64,000 bases of DNA. Source: Plenodomus lindquistii (lineage: Eukaryota > Ascomycota > Dothideomycetes > Pleosporales > Leptosphaeriaceae). A program made the position numbers and the translations under genes. Below, in pieces: positions 48,354-59,330 of this stretch. The notes below the pieces were generated by a model. The model did no database searches. It was not told the DNA's origin and worked only from the letters and a program-made list of their open reading frames with translations. Location of the stretch: positions 1 to 64,000 of the forward strand of contig JANUWI010000023.1 of NCBI GenBank assembly GCA_025504975.1, in the 5' to 3' direction. The first letter of the stretch is position 1, and every line of letters begins with the position of its first letter.

Positions 48354-48535
48354 TATTAGATTAATAGAGTTACTCTAGAGCTAGTAAATAAGTAGGGTAT
48401 AGAGTACGCTAGCGCATATAATAGCTAATATAATAAAACTAGCTTTCTAAATAATATTTAGAAAAGATATAACTAATTATTATTAAAATAATTAATTTTT
48501 ATACACTTTTAATTATACTATACATCTAATAATTA
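48354..48535 (+). repeat. 3' LTR of the Copia relic
   Basis: Partner of 41531-41712; preceded by a polypurine-like AAAAAAGG. Confidence 0.75.
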
Positions 48536-48567
48536 AATAGAATTATTTAAAGTAAGATTTTTTATAG

Positions 48568-48638
48568 CCTTTAGTACTAGAGCTTTTATAGCTTTTAGCG
48601 CTAGAGTTTTTATAGCCTCTAGAGCTAGAGTAATATAG
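48568..48638. repeat. 24-bp tandem repeat, three units
   Basis: Units at 48568, 48592 and 48616 share the pattern CTTTTAGxxCTAGAGxTTTTATAG. It lies just outside the Copia 3' LTR. Confidence 0.6.
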
Positions 48639-48959
48639 CCTTTTAGAAATAGCTACTACTAGATTATATAATTCTTTACTAGACTTTTCTAGATAGTAAT
48701 CAAATTTTTTATTTTTATATCTAGTAACTACTTTTAGAGTTTACCTTTTATATAAAAAGTAAAATAAAAGTATTCTATTATACTATACTTTTAAAAATAT
48801 AATATAAAGTTTTATAAAAGTTAAGAATAGATTTATAATTAAAGTTTAACGTTTAGATTTTAAAAATCGATTTAGAAAAATATATTAATATAAATAAATT
48901 TTATAAATTTATAAATGTAAAAAATAAATTAAATATATAGTTAAATTAAATAGCTTACT

Positions 48960-51480
48960 AAAATATTACCTAAATTTATATACTTATATTATACCTCTAT
49001 AATAATAGTAAATAAACGTTTTTAATAGATATTAAATATAAACTATAATATTAGCGTTTAAATAAAATATAATAGTTTATTTATAATACGCTATAGCTAC
49101 CTATAAAGCTTTATATACTATACTAAATAATTAATATACTAAAAAGCTTCTAAAAAAAGCTATATATTTTATAAAAAAAATTAAATAAAAGTATAAAAAA
49201 AGTAATTATTTAGTATATAGTTAAACTATTTTTAAAAAATTACTTTTTAAGCTATAAACTATAATGTATTCTACTACTAAGCTAGCTATACTACTAAGCT
49301 AGCTTATTTTTTTTAGTATTATAAATACTATATTTTTAATTATTATTATTATTACTATTAATATTTAACTCTACCACTATAGAGCTTATATCTAATTTAA
49401 AAGTACTTTCTAAATTTTTCTAGCACGTATAAATATTATACCTAGTCTCTCTATAATTACTATAGTATTAGATATTAAGTTAAATAAGTATTTAACTACT
49501 ATTACTATGTGTATATTTTAATAGATTAAGCGCTATAGTTAAAACTATAGTAGCTAATAATCTAATACTATATTTAAAAGTATTTTTTTACTAGATATTT
49601 TTTTATACTTTTTTTTTAATATTTTTATTAATAATTTTTTAATTTTATAGATATAGGCTTAAAAAAAAGCGTTTTAGTATACTATTAGTTTAGTTTCTTT
49701 TATAAACTATAAAAAGCTAGTTTATATAGTAATAGATAACTAAATAAAAAATTTATATATAAACTTTAACTAAAACCTAAATTTATAAATATTATTTAAA
49801 GTTTTAAATTACTATAGATTTACTAGTAAAAAGAGTTAAAATAAAGTATATATCTAGAAATTAATATAATCTAGTACTACCTACACGTTAGTAGAAACTA
49901 GCTCTAATATTTTAAAAGCTTTTTAATAGTAATTAACTATAAATATATTAAAAAACGTATTTTTAAAAACTAAAAAGAAGCTTTTTTTCTAAATATAGAA
50001 ACTGTATTAGTATACTAAATTTTACACGCGCTAGAAATATTTATACTTTAATAGTAAAAAATATACTATATTAAATAGCTAAAGAATATAAAATAAATAA
50101 ATAAATTTATAAAGTATTACAATTTTTTTCTCTATATAGTAGTTTTTAAATTTTTAGTTAAAATAGCTTTTATAGCTATTTAAAATTAGTAACTAGTATA
50201 TTTTTACTTTTTATACTTTTATATATATATATTAAAGTATTTTAACTACTTTAGTCTATATATATTATTTATCTAGTTATTATTAATAATTAATAGTTTC
50301 TAGTTATAAAAAAACTAGTTTTTTTATACTATATAGAGATATATATATATTTTTTATATATAATAAAAAAATAAAGTTATATCTTTTAAAACGTATATAC
50401 TCTAGATAATAGTAACCTCTTTATAAATATTTAGCTAAATAAAGTCTAGCTAATTATATTTTTTAAAGCCTATAATATCTTTTATAGATCTAAATATACC
50501 TATTTAAAAGCAAGTTTTATTAAAGTTATAAATATTATTATTCTAGATACTATACTTAGCATTTATTTTATCTATAAATTTAAACTACGCGCTAATAATT
50601 TCTAAATTTTTCTACTTTATTTTTTATTTATTTTTTATTTAGTTTAAAGTAATTTTAAGTTTATTTAAACGCGTTATAAAACGCTTAGCCTAGTATTTAC
50701 CTACTAGTATTCTATTATATACCTCTAGTATTTTATTAGCTATATTTTCTACTTTATATAGCTAGAGCGTAAATTTTAATAAATTAAAATTAAAAATATA
50801 TTAGATAGTTATCTACTTTTTAATAGTAGTAAATTTCTAGTAATTAGATTGAATTTTAGCGCGTAGAGTAGTTTTATTAATCTAATTAGAAAGTTTTTAA
50901 TAATTAACTCTAAAGGCTATAGCAGCAGCCTATTAGCTTTTAAATTAGCTAGCTATAAAAGTAGAATAGGTAAGTTCTAATTAGCTTTTAGTTTAAATTA
51001 ATATTATATTATATTATTAGAGTATATTATATAGAGTATAGTATTTATAATACTAAAGAAAAGTAGCTAGCTTAGTAGTATAGCTAGTTTAGTAGTAGAA
51101 TATATTAATTTAATATAGCTAATTATCTATATAATAAATATAATCTAGACTATATTTATTAAAATTAGCGTAGTATATCTATTAAAAACTACTTTAAATT
51201 TAAAATAAAGTTTAATTATAAATATAACTATAAACAACCTTTTTATAAAATCTATATAAATTTTAAAATTAAGTTCTAGTTAGTAGCTAGAAGAAAAAAA
51301 AGTATAGTATTTAAAATAAAAATAAATATAACTTTAATAAAATAAGCTTTATAATAAGCTATATATTAATAGAAATAGTTATTATTATTTTAAATTTTTA
51401 ATAATAACTAAAAATAGCTTAGTAAAGTAACTAGAAGGAAATAATAGTAATTATAAAAATCTTTCTAAATAGTAATAATA
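48960..51480 (+). mobile_element. Interrupted Fot1/pogo-like relic (copy B)
   Basis: 49030-49266 and 51110-51480 together match 42660-43250 of copy A in order, including the helix-turn-helix and IYNF-region segments. They are separated by the element at 49269-51100. The A-type terminal repeats are not present at the expected left position and homology stops at about 51480, so B is truncated or belongs to a related subfamily. Confidence 0.6.
49269..51100 (-). mobile_element. Full-length RIP-mutated Fot1/pogo-like transposon (copy C), nested in B
   Basis: Inverted ends TTCTACTACTAAGCTAGCTA... (49269-49306) and its reverse complement (51063-51100) are nearly identical over ~38 bp, each holding two TACTACTAAGCTAGC units. 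TA flanks both ends (49267-49268, 51101-51102). Length is 1832 bp. The minus strand keeps an IYNFNKT-like transposase segment near 50520-50550. The relic at 1-1670 is the same family. Confidence 0.8.
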
Positions 51481-52399
51481 TAAAGTAGCTAGTATTAAAA
51501 AAACTATAATAGATTAGTTTTTAAAAATAGGTAAGTATATTAATATTAAAGTTTAAATTACTAAAATTATTATAGATTAAATCTATAACTTCTAGCTACT
51601 AAAGCGTTATATTACAAACTAGAAGAGAAAGAAGTAATAACTATGTAGGAACAAAGAAACAAATAACTAGACAGCTAGAGCTAGTATTTTATAACTAGTA
51701 GATAATACTACTCTACGTAGCGCATATTCTATAGGCTTAGTAGAACAGCTATATAGAATAAATTATATATATTTTATAGAATTTTATAATATTCTATAAA
51801 TTCTACGCATAGAATAAGATAGAATAGTATAAAATAATATAGAATAATATAAGTATATAGAAATATTAAAATACCTATATAGTAGATTGTGTTGAACTTA
51901 TATAAATAAGTAAATAATATATTTAGTTATTTTAAATATACTTGTTACTCTTTTTAGAAGCGTACTTTTACTATTTTAGTTATAAACTACTATTATCTAT
52001 ATACAACGCCTATTTTTAAAAACTAACTTTTATATTTTTTTTAATACTAGCTACTTTATATTGTAGCTACTTAAAAAGATTTTTATACTTTAAACACTTT
52101 AAAATAAGCAACGTTTCTATAGATACTCTAGATACTTTAACTACTAGCTACTCTAGTACTCGCGTAGCTAAGCTTAATTTCTACTTTAGAAAAAAGGCTA
52201 AGCTTAAAACATAGATTTTCTAGTATAATTATTATTTCTATATTAAAAAAAATTAGGTTAATAATAATAACTAAATTATAATTATAACTAGCTTTATAAA
52301 AAGAGACGCTAAAAAGTAGGTTACTTTATTTTTATATAAATATATAGATAAAAACGTTACAGACGCTAAAAACGCTAATCTAATTAAAAATTAGAATGT

Positions 52400-55300
52400 A
52401 TTTAAAAATAAACTCTAAATAATTTTTTTTTTTTTAAAGAATTAATTATTACTAAAGAAAAAATTTAAATATTATAATAAACTAAGTCTGCTATAGACTA
52501 TACAATAATATTTTAGTAATACTAAAAATAATTTAACTAGAATAATAAGGTATTAATATGTATATATAAATAAAGTTTTAAACTAGAAATTTATAGAGAA
52601 CTTATAAAATCTAGAAGTATTATTAGAATACTAAACAACCTAGTAAAAAATATAATCTATATTAATAATAACCTATATAAATTTAAATTAGCTAAATAAA
52701 GCTATAGATAAATATTGCCTACTACAGGCAGGTAGAAGTCTAGAAAACTCTAGAGGTTATAATACTAGCCTAATAATAAGTAAAGCTATTAGGCCTACTA
52801 ATCTATATAATAGAGTATTTACTAAAGCTATAGTACAGAATCTATACACATTAATAATATTATTAAAAAGAAAATCTATTTAAAAAAGGGTAACTAAAAG
52901 TAGTCTAGCAGGAAGCTACTAATATGCTATAAATATAGTAAAAAAGGCTACTTTATATAAAACTACTAGTCTAAAAATAAAGTTATACGCTAGGTTAATA
53001 TAGTGTAAATTAAAGTATTTAATAAAAATATAGAAAATAAGTAGATAATTATCTCTAGTATTAAACTATTTAACTTTAATAGTGTAGTAAGCTGCTTAGA
53101 TATTTTTAACGCTTTAATTAGCTTATTAGATAATATAGAAAATAAAGGACTACTTTCTATTACTATAATCTAGAATTGCATGCAGAAAGAAGCTTTTTTA
53201 AATAAAAAAATTAAGTAATACCTAAAGTATTAAAAAGCTTTAGTAGTAAACATAGAAGACTTAAATAATAAATATAAGTCTATAAAGGAATACTATACTA
53301 AATAAAAAAAAGTAGAAAAGTTTAAATTATAGTACTAAGCTGCTATACCTCTACTATAGATATAAGCTATTCTAGTATAATAGAACTAAAAACTTAGCAA
53401 CACTAAAAAATACTTAAAAAAAGCTATTTAATAGCTTATAGAATAGCTAACCTATAATATTAATAACAGTACTACAACAATTAATAGCTGCGTTAAAGAA
53501 TTAATATAAAAACTATAAAATATATTTAATAATAAATAGTTTACAGTATAGATACTATAATAGCTAAAAAATACTATAAATTAGTAGATTACCTATAGAG
53601 AAGACTATAATAACTAGGTCTTTTAAGAACTATAGGTATACTAGATTAGAATAATATAAAATTACTACTTAAAAAAAGAAATTTATAGAATAAATAATGC
53701 CCTAACTAGAAAAAATAATACTCTAAAGCGCTAGAGTGCCTAATAAAATAAAAGTAATAGGCGTCTAAACTATATAGATAACTAATAAAATAAATAATAT
53801 AGTAGTATATTATAGAGCTTATATACGCATAACACGTGTGCTATCTATTATTTAGATAAAATAAAAATAGAATACTTTTTATATTAATTTAACTACTATA
53901 CGTACTAAGTATATAACTATATAGATAAAACTTACTTTAAATACCTATAGAATAAACGCGTATAAAGCTACTTTTTAAACTTTAATAATAATAAAATACG
54001 CATTGAAATATAAACTATTATTAATAGAATATATTATAATTAAATATAGCATATATACTTTAATCTAGAATATAAAAAGTATAAAAATAAAAAACGCTTC
54101 TATAGATTTAAAAATAAGTTTTTTTTAAACTAGCGCTATGCTCTAGCCTTATAAAACGTTTTATTTATATAGTAAAAGCTATAGGCTTAACTAAGTTTAA
54201 AGTAAAGCTTAAAAGATATACTATAATAGCTATAATAGATTTAGAGTATAAAGTAAACTTTATATTTATATATATAGTGTATATAGCAGGTCTATATCTA
54301 TTAAAGAAATAAATTTCTTACTTTATAAATGTAATTAATAGTAAGGCTATATCTAGTTAATCTAGAATTATATATAAAGTAATAGAATTAGACTTAATTA
54401 TTAGAAATTACTAGAAACGTATAGACTTTAACATATTTAGCCTTTTAATATATAATATTATTTTTAGCTTTCTTTAGCTTATAAAATACAATTTTAGAAT
54501 TAATTAGAAATTAAAAACATTTTAATTTAAGTACTATAGGTTAGATGTAACTATAAGCTAGCCTACGTATTATTATTATATAATAGTAGATAAAAGATAA
54601 ATTATAGTATATAATATAGAAAAGATTATTAGAAATAATATCTAAATAAAAATAACTATAAGTAATATAGGTCTAACTCTATAGATACTAGTAAAGTACT
54701 ACTAGGTTAACAAATAAAAGTAAAAAAGAACTACGTAACTCTAGAGATTTCTAAAAAGTATAAAGAATTTAAGCTACTTTTTTAAAAAGAGATAAGTGTA
54801 GTAGTATTACCTAAATATAAACTTTAGAATTATAAAATTATTCTATAAAAAGAAAAGTAACTAACTTTTAGACTAATTTATAGACTATTAAAAAAAGAAC
54901 TTAAAACGCTAAAAAAGTATATTAAAGTTAATCTAAAGAAAGGATTTATTTAACTCTCTAAATTACTAGCAGGCTACTCTATTCTTTTTATACTAAAAAA
55001 GAATAGTAAGCTATAGTTATATATTAACTATAGAAAGCTTAATAATATTACAATTAAAAATTAATACCTATTACCTAATATATTAGAGTTAAAGGATTAA
55101 TTAGCCTATATAAAGATTTTTATAGTATTAGATTTATAAAGCGCGTATAACTTTAACTATATAAAAGTAAATAAAGAATAGAAAATAGTATTTAGAATAC
55201 GCTACAGCTACTACAAGTATATAGTAATACTTTTTAGTTTTACTAACGCTCTAGTAATATATTAGGCTTTTATTAATAATATTTTAAAAAAATACCTAGA

Positions 55301-57288
55301 TATATTTATTATTACATATCTTAATAATATTCTTGTATACTTAAATAATAAATAGAAATACGTCTAGTATATTAGATAAGTTCTAACTACACCTAGATAG
55401 TATAACTTATAACTAGAACCTAAAAAATATAAATAGTATAAAGAAAAAGTAGAGTTTTTAGAATACATAGTTAGTATCTATAGAGTAAAAATAAGTAAAG
55501 ATAAAATAAAGGTAGTTATAGACTAGCCTATACCTAAAACTATAAAAAATATCTAGTTATTTTTTAGATTTATAAACTTTAATTAATAGTTTATTAAAAA
55601 TTTCTTTAAAAAAGCAGCGCTTTTTATAAAGCTAACTAAAAAGAAATAAGCTTAGAAATAGAGATAAAATAAAAAAACTGTATTTAATAATATAAAGCAG
55701 GCATGCGTAGAACTACTAATATTAGTATTTTTCTAAAGTAGTAAACTATTATACTTTAAAATAAACGTATTAGACTTTATAATAGGCGTAGTAGTATTAT
55801 AAAAATAAAATAGTAAATAGCATCTAATTATATACTACTCTAGAAAGTTTATAGCATTTAAAAAGAACTATAACGTATATAATAAAGAATTTATAGCTAT
55901 TATTAACGTATTAGAGTACTAGCGTATCTACGTAGAGAGCTACTTAGAACTTATAATATTTTTAGATTATAAAAACTTTATAAGCTTTATTATAACAAAA
56001 ACTTTTAATAGATAACAAGTATAATAGTTAGAAATACTAGGCTAGTATAAATTTAAAATTGTATACACTTTAAATAAAAATAATAGCAGAGCTAACGCTT
56101 TTAGCTAAAGAATAGATATTATAGAATCTAAAAGAATTATTAAAAATACAATTTTTAAAGCTAATAAAGATAGATTATTAGAACCTACTAGAACGTTTAG
56201 CGTAGTACTTACTATTATACCTAAACTTATAGAGGAGTTATAGAAAGTAGTTATTTAAAGCTACTATAAAAACTTTATATATAGTTACCTAGGCATTTAA
56301 TATACTATAGAACTAATTTAGTAGAACTACTAGTTTAGAAATATAAAAGATAAAGTTATAGACTTTATTAGTAAATATATAGACTATTAGAAGAATAAGT
56401 ATAGTATATACGCACTCTATAAAGAGATGTAAATACTAGAACTACTTTTAATACTTTAGAAGAATATCTCTATAGACTTTATAATAGGTCTACCTCTATT
56501 AAAAAATCTAGTTACTAGATTTACGTATAACGTAATTATAGTTATATTTAATTAATTTATAAAAGCAGCTAAGTATATTCTATTTAAAAAAGACTTTATA
56601 GTAGTACAGCTAGCATACATTTTTATTAATAGAATTATTAGATATTATAGCATTCTAAAGTTAATTATTAGTAACTAAAATAAGCTATTTATATTAAACT
56701 TTTAAACATTACTTTTTACTACTATTAAAACGCAACGTAAACTATTTATAGCTTTTTATCTAGAGATAGATAGATAGATAGAGTAAATAAATTGCACTAT
56801 AAAAGCCTACCTATAGATATATATTAATTAGTAATAAGATAATTAGATCTTGCTATTACCTATAGCTTAAATAGTATATAATAATAAAGTTTTAAAGTCT
56901 ATAGAATAGATTTTATATTTTACTAACTATAGAAGACATTTAAATCTCTTTACTAGAATATTACTCTATTAGAAGATAGAAGTAGCTATGCTTATAGCTA
57001 AAAAACTAAAGAGAGTTTATAAATAATTAAATAAAGCTTTTCTAGATACTTAACGCAGTAGCATTTTATATATTAATAAAAAATAAAAAATAGTACTTTA
57101 GCTAAAAAAAAGAGATAAAGTATATTTTTTTATAAAAAACCTTTATATAATATAACCTAATTACAGATTAGACTATATTAAAGTTAGACTATTTTTAATT
57201 AAAAACTAAAAGAGACTAGTTATATATATATTTAACTTTCTACCTAACGCTAAAGTATACTCTAGATTCTACGTAAAGATATTAGAAC
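52400..57288 (+). mobile_element. RIP-mutated Ty3/Gypsy retrotransposon, truncated by a later insertion
   Basis: Forward-strand landmarks in order: a CCHC-like knuckle at ~52924 (CYxxxKKGYF), reverse transcriptase at ~54890-55460 (resembling GFI..S, YRKLNN, YLLPNI, FTNALVIY, YLNNILVY), RNase H at ~55740-56060 (resembling YYSRKF and YNKEFIAI), integrase at ~56270-57100 (Y-KKDF, SN-NKLF, E-D--E near 56765), and a FLPNAKVYSRFYVKILE end just before 57288. Stops occur throughout. The 5' LTR is not recognised and the 3' end is cut by the element starting at 57289. RIP is less complete here than in the neighbours. Confidence 0.75.
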
Positions 57289-57705
57289 TGTGACAAAGCC
57301 ACATCCTGTTACAACGACGACCCTCAGCCACAGGAGCCCCCTCGTGAGCCACCCCCATCTTTCCCCATACAAGCTTATCAAAGATGGGAGACTACACCGA
57401 CCTCTACCCGAACCACCTCCGTACCGTACCCAGTCCAGATCCTACAAGAATCCCTACCCCACTGTTACCTACGTGCCAACACAGCAGAGGAAAGGAGAGA
57501 ACCCCGTGAGGGCCTAGAACTACCACCGAGTCCTACCCTATATAGCTTGCTTCCTTGATAGAACTGTAGAGGCATGATTTTCTTGTCCTTTCGTACCAGG
57601 CCTATAAGAATATGATTTGTTTGGCTTCTTGATCCGCGCGCACTCCCATATGCCTTCGAGCTGATTCGGACGCCTTTCGGCACCTCATGTTCTTGAGCCG
57701 TTACA
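57289..57705 (+). repeat. 5' LTR of the undamaged Gypsy element
   Basis: Starts TGTGAC exactly at the composition switch and ends GTTACA, giving short inverted TG...CA ends. TATATA at 57539-57544 is a plausible promoter TATA. The end could be 57710 because TTACA is repeated. Not verifiable against the 3' LTR, which is off the window. Confidence 0.65.
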
Positions 57706-58027
57706 TTACAAGAAAATTATCCCCCTGCCGGTGACGGCCTATACAATATCGCCAATTTGTTTGAAAGGATTACTCGAATCCCTCAGTCGACCAGCCCCCG
57801 AGACCTCCCAGGTTCCGGCCCTGATTGACGCCGATAGATCTATCAACAATCCCGAGACTGGATCCCAGAGATCTCCAGTCGACCGAAGCCTATAGGTTTG
57901 GACTTCCGTAGCATCACCAGCTCGGATTACCTTCGGAAAAGTCGCGTCGGATAGCGCCAAGGTAGAGACTCGGAGACTACCAACAACCTAGCAGGATCGG
58001 AGGCAAAGCCGATACCTGTCCCCATCA

Positions 58028-59302
58028 ATGGACAACGAATCCCGCTCCTCGAGAAACAAAGGGAAACAACCAGCCTTTGCAGAAGGCCTACAAACTCATC
58101 GAATGTCTGAAATACGGAAGACGACCGATGCCAGCCAATCGGAGGATAATCAGAGTCGGACAGAAGCCGGACCCACTTCGGCGGAACCTAGGAATCCACC
58201 AACCGTGACCCCTGACAACGCTGCAGAAATAATAGCCCAGCTGTGCGCTGAGTTGGCAGCTCTGCAGGCCAAAACGAAAACTGTCAAGGGAAGGAAACCT
58301 CGCCCGACCCCGCTCCCGGACTCGCCCCTGTCCTCCACCGAAAACCTTCAGACTCATCAACGTCGCCAGTCGACTAGATTACCTTCTGAAGCCCCTTCTT
58401 ATATTCTTGAGAAGCCACGTTTATCAGAGCGTACCCCTCCCATCTCTGAACTGTCAGATGGGAAGGACCCCACCTACAGACAATGGAAGGCTTCGATACT
58501 GGACCGACTCGAGATCAACAGTGACCACTACCGTTCCGAGCGTGCTCGCATGGCACTAGTCTGGGGCAGTACTTCCGGTCTAGCTAAAGAGTATCTCGAG
58601 CCCCGATACCTGTCCGATAACGAAACCGACCACTTCTTCTCCGCAGAAGCCATGATAGCCACGCTCAATGGATACTTCATCACTGGCAACGAACAGGCTG
58701 AGGCACGCAATGCCTTTGACCAACTATACATGGAGAAGAACGAAACTTTCCCCGCTTTCAAAGCCCGTTTCTTAAGCCATGCCGTGAAAGGACGCGTACC
58801 ACATACGGAATGGATTCATTACATGTGGGTGAAGATAACTCCTAGCCTGCGTATTCCTAGTCAAGGGTTCAAGCATACCTGGAACGACTCCTTTCCGGAT
58901 ATGATAGAGCACCTCACTGCCTTTGATATGGAAAGAAGAACCTACCCAAGGGATACGCATCATCAGAACTCTTCTTACAATGGTACTACCAAGTCCCAAG
59001 CCAGGACCACAGTACGACCCAGTTCGGATACCCTTCGGAGAGAGACCTCGGGAAACACAGCACCGTACACGGCTCCCCGAACCTTCCCACGATCCACTAC
59101 AGTACCCCCACAGCGAGCGACAGCTACCCCAGCTCCCGAAAAGGCACCGGGTAACTGCTACAACTGTGGCAAGCCAGGACACTACGCCAATGAATGTCCA
59201 TTGCCACGAGTAAGGGAAATTGCGATTGAAGATTACTCTGACCAATATCACGACGCTGCCGAAGTACTGGACCCGGAGGAAGATCGGACGGGAAACGAGT
59301 AG
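58028..59302 (+). CDS. gag: Gag polyprotein of the Gypsy element
   Basis: 424 aa from ATG 58028. The N-terminal 130 residues are charged and low-complexity. The central part (YRQWKASILDRLEI ... TLNGYFITGNEQAEARNAF ... FPAFKARFLSHAVKG, ~residues 155-310) is the capsid-like retrotransposon Gag domain. A Pro/Thr-rich linker precedes the CCHC zinc knuckle CYNCGKPGHYANEC (~377-390), which packages the RNA. The stop TAG at 59300-59302 lies two codons after the slippery heptamer. No damage seen. It forms the virus-like particle in the cytoplasm. Confidence 0.92.
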   Translation: MDNESRSSRNKGKQPAFAEGLQTHRMSEIRKTTDASQSEDNQSRTEAGPTSAEPRNPPTVTPDNAAEIIAQLCAELAALQAKTKTVKGRKPRPTPLPDSPLSSTENLQTHQRRQSTRLPSEAPSYILEKPRLSERTPPISELSDGKDPTYRQWKASILDRLEINSDHYRSERARMALVWGSTSGLAKEYLEPRYLSDNETDHFFSAEAMIATLNGYFITGNEQAEARNAFDQLYMEKNETFPAFKARFLSHAVKGRVPHTEWIHYMWVKITPSLRIPSQGFKHTWNDSFPDMIEHLTAFDMERRTYPRDTHHQNSSYNGTTKSQARTTVRPSSDTLRRETSGNTAPYTAPRTFPRSTTVPPQRATATPAPEKAPGNCYNCGKPGHYANECPLPRVREIAIEDYSDQYHDAAEVLDPEEDRTGNE

Positions 59303-59330
59303 TCCCGAGAGCATCACGCTACTCGGGATT
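59290..59330 (+). promoter_or_regulatory. -1 programmed ribosomal frameshift signal between gag and pol
   Basis: GGGAAAC at 59290-59296 is in phase as G GGA AAC in the gag frame. A 6-nt spacer (GAGTAG, including the gag stop) follows, then the hairpin TCCCGAG (59303-59309), 12-nt loop, CTCGGGA (59322-59328), extendable by a G-U and an A-U pair to 9 bp. Pol is in the -1 frame and open from the slip site. All three elements match established -1 frameshift architecture. Confidence 0.85.

Larger units (their letters stand above)
41531..48535 (+). mobile_element. RIP-mutated Ty1/Copia LTR retrotransposon
   Basis: Direct repeats of ~182 bp at 41531-41712 and 48354-48535 (both opening TATTAGATTAATAGAG) are the LTRs; a purine run AAAAAAGG sits right before the 3' copy, as a polypurine tract should. 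Between them the forward strand preserves Copia reverse transcriptase landmarks through the mutations: about 46890-46950 resembles VYTYKLD...KARLVVRG, 47160-47215 resembles the ALYGL-K...LLW-KEF motif, and ~47290 the YVDD region. RT lying near the 3' end, after the integrase space, is the Copia order. The element is split by a Fot1-like insertion (42546-44396); without it it is about 5.1 kb. Confidence 0.75.
40568..57288. repeat. RIP-degraded AT-rich repeat block (right)
   Basis: About 16.7 kb with no surviving ORF and strong CA/TG depletion, somewhat milder after ~51600. It holds nested relics described separately: Copia (41531-48535), Fot1-like A (42546-44396), Fot1-like B (~48960-51480) split by C (49269-51100), and Gypsy (~52400-57288). 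The stretches 40568-41530 (with a TA run near 41015-41035) and 51480-52400 have no element I can name. It starts immediately after the MFS stop codon and ends abruptly at the undamaged retrotransposon. Confidence 0.9.

Noticed and set aside
40568..57288. AT-rich block as a centromere
   Set aside because: Its sequence is explained by recognisable nested transposons with RIP; nothing specifically centromeric can be claimed from sequence.
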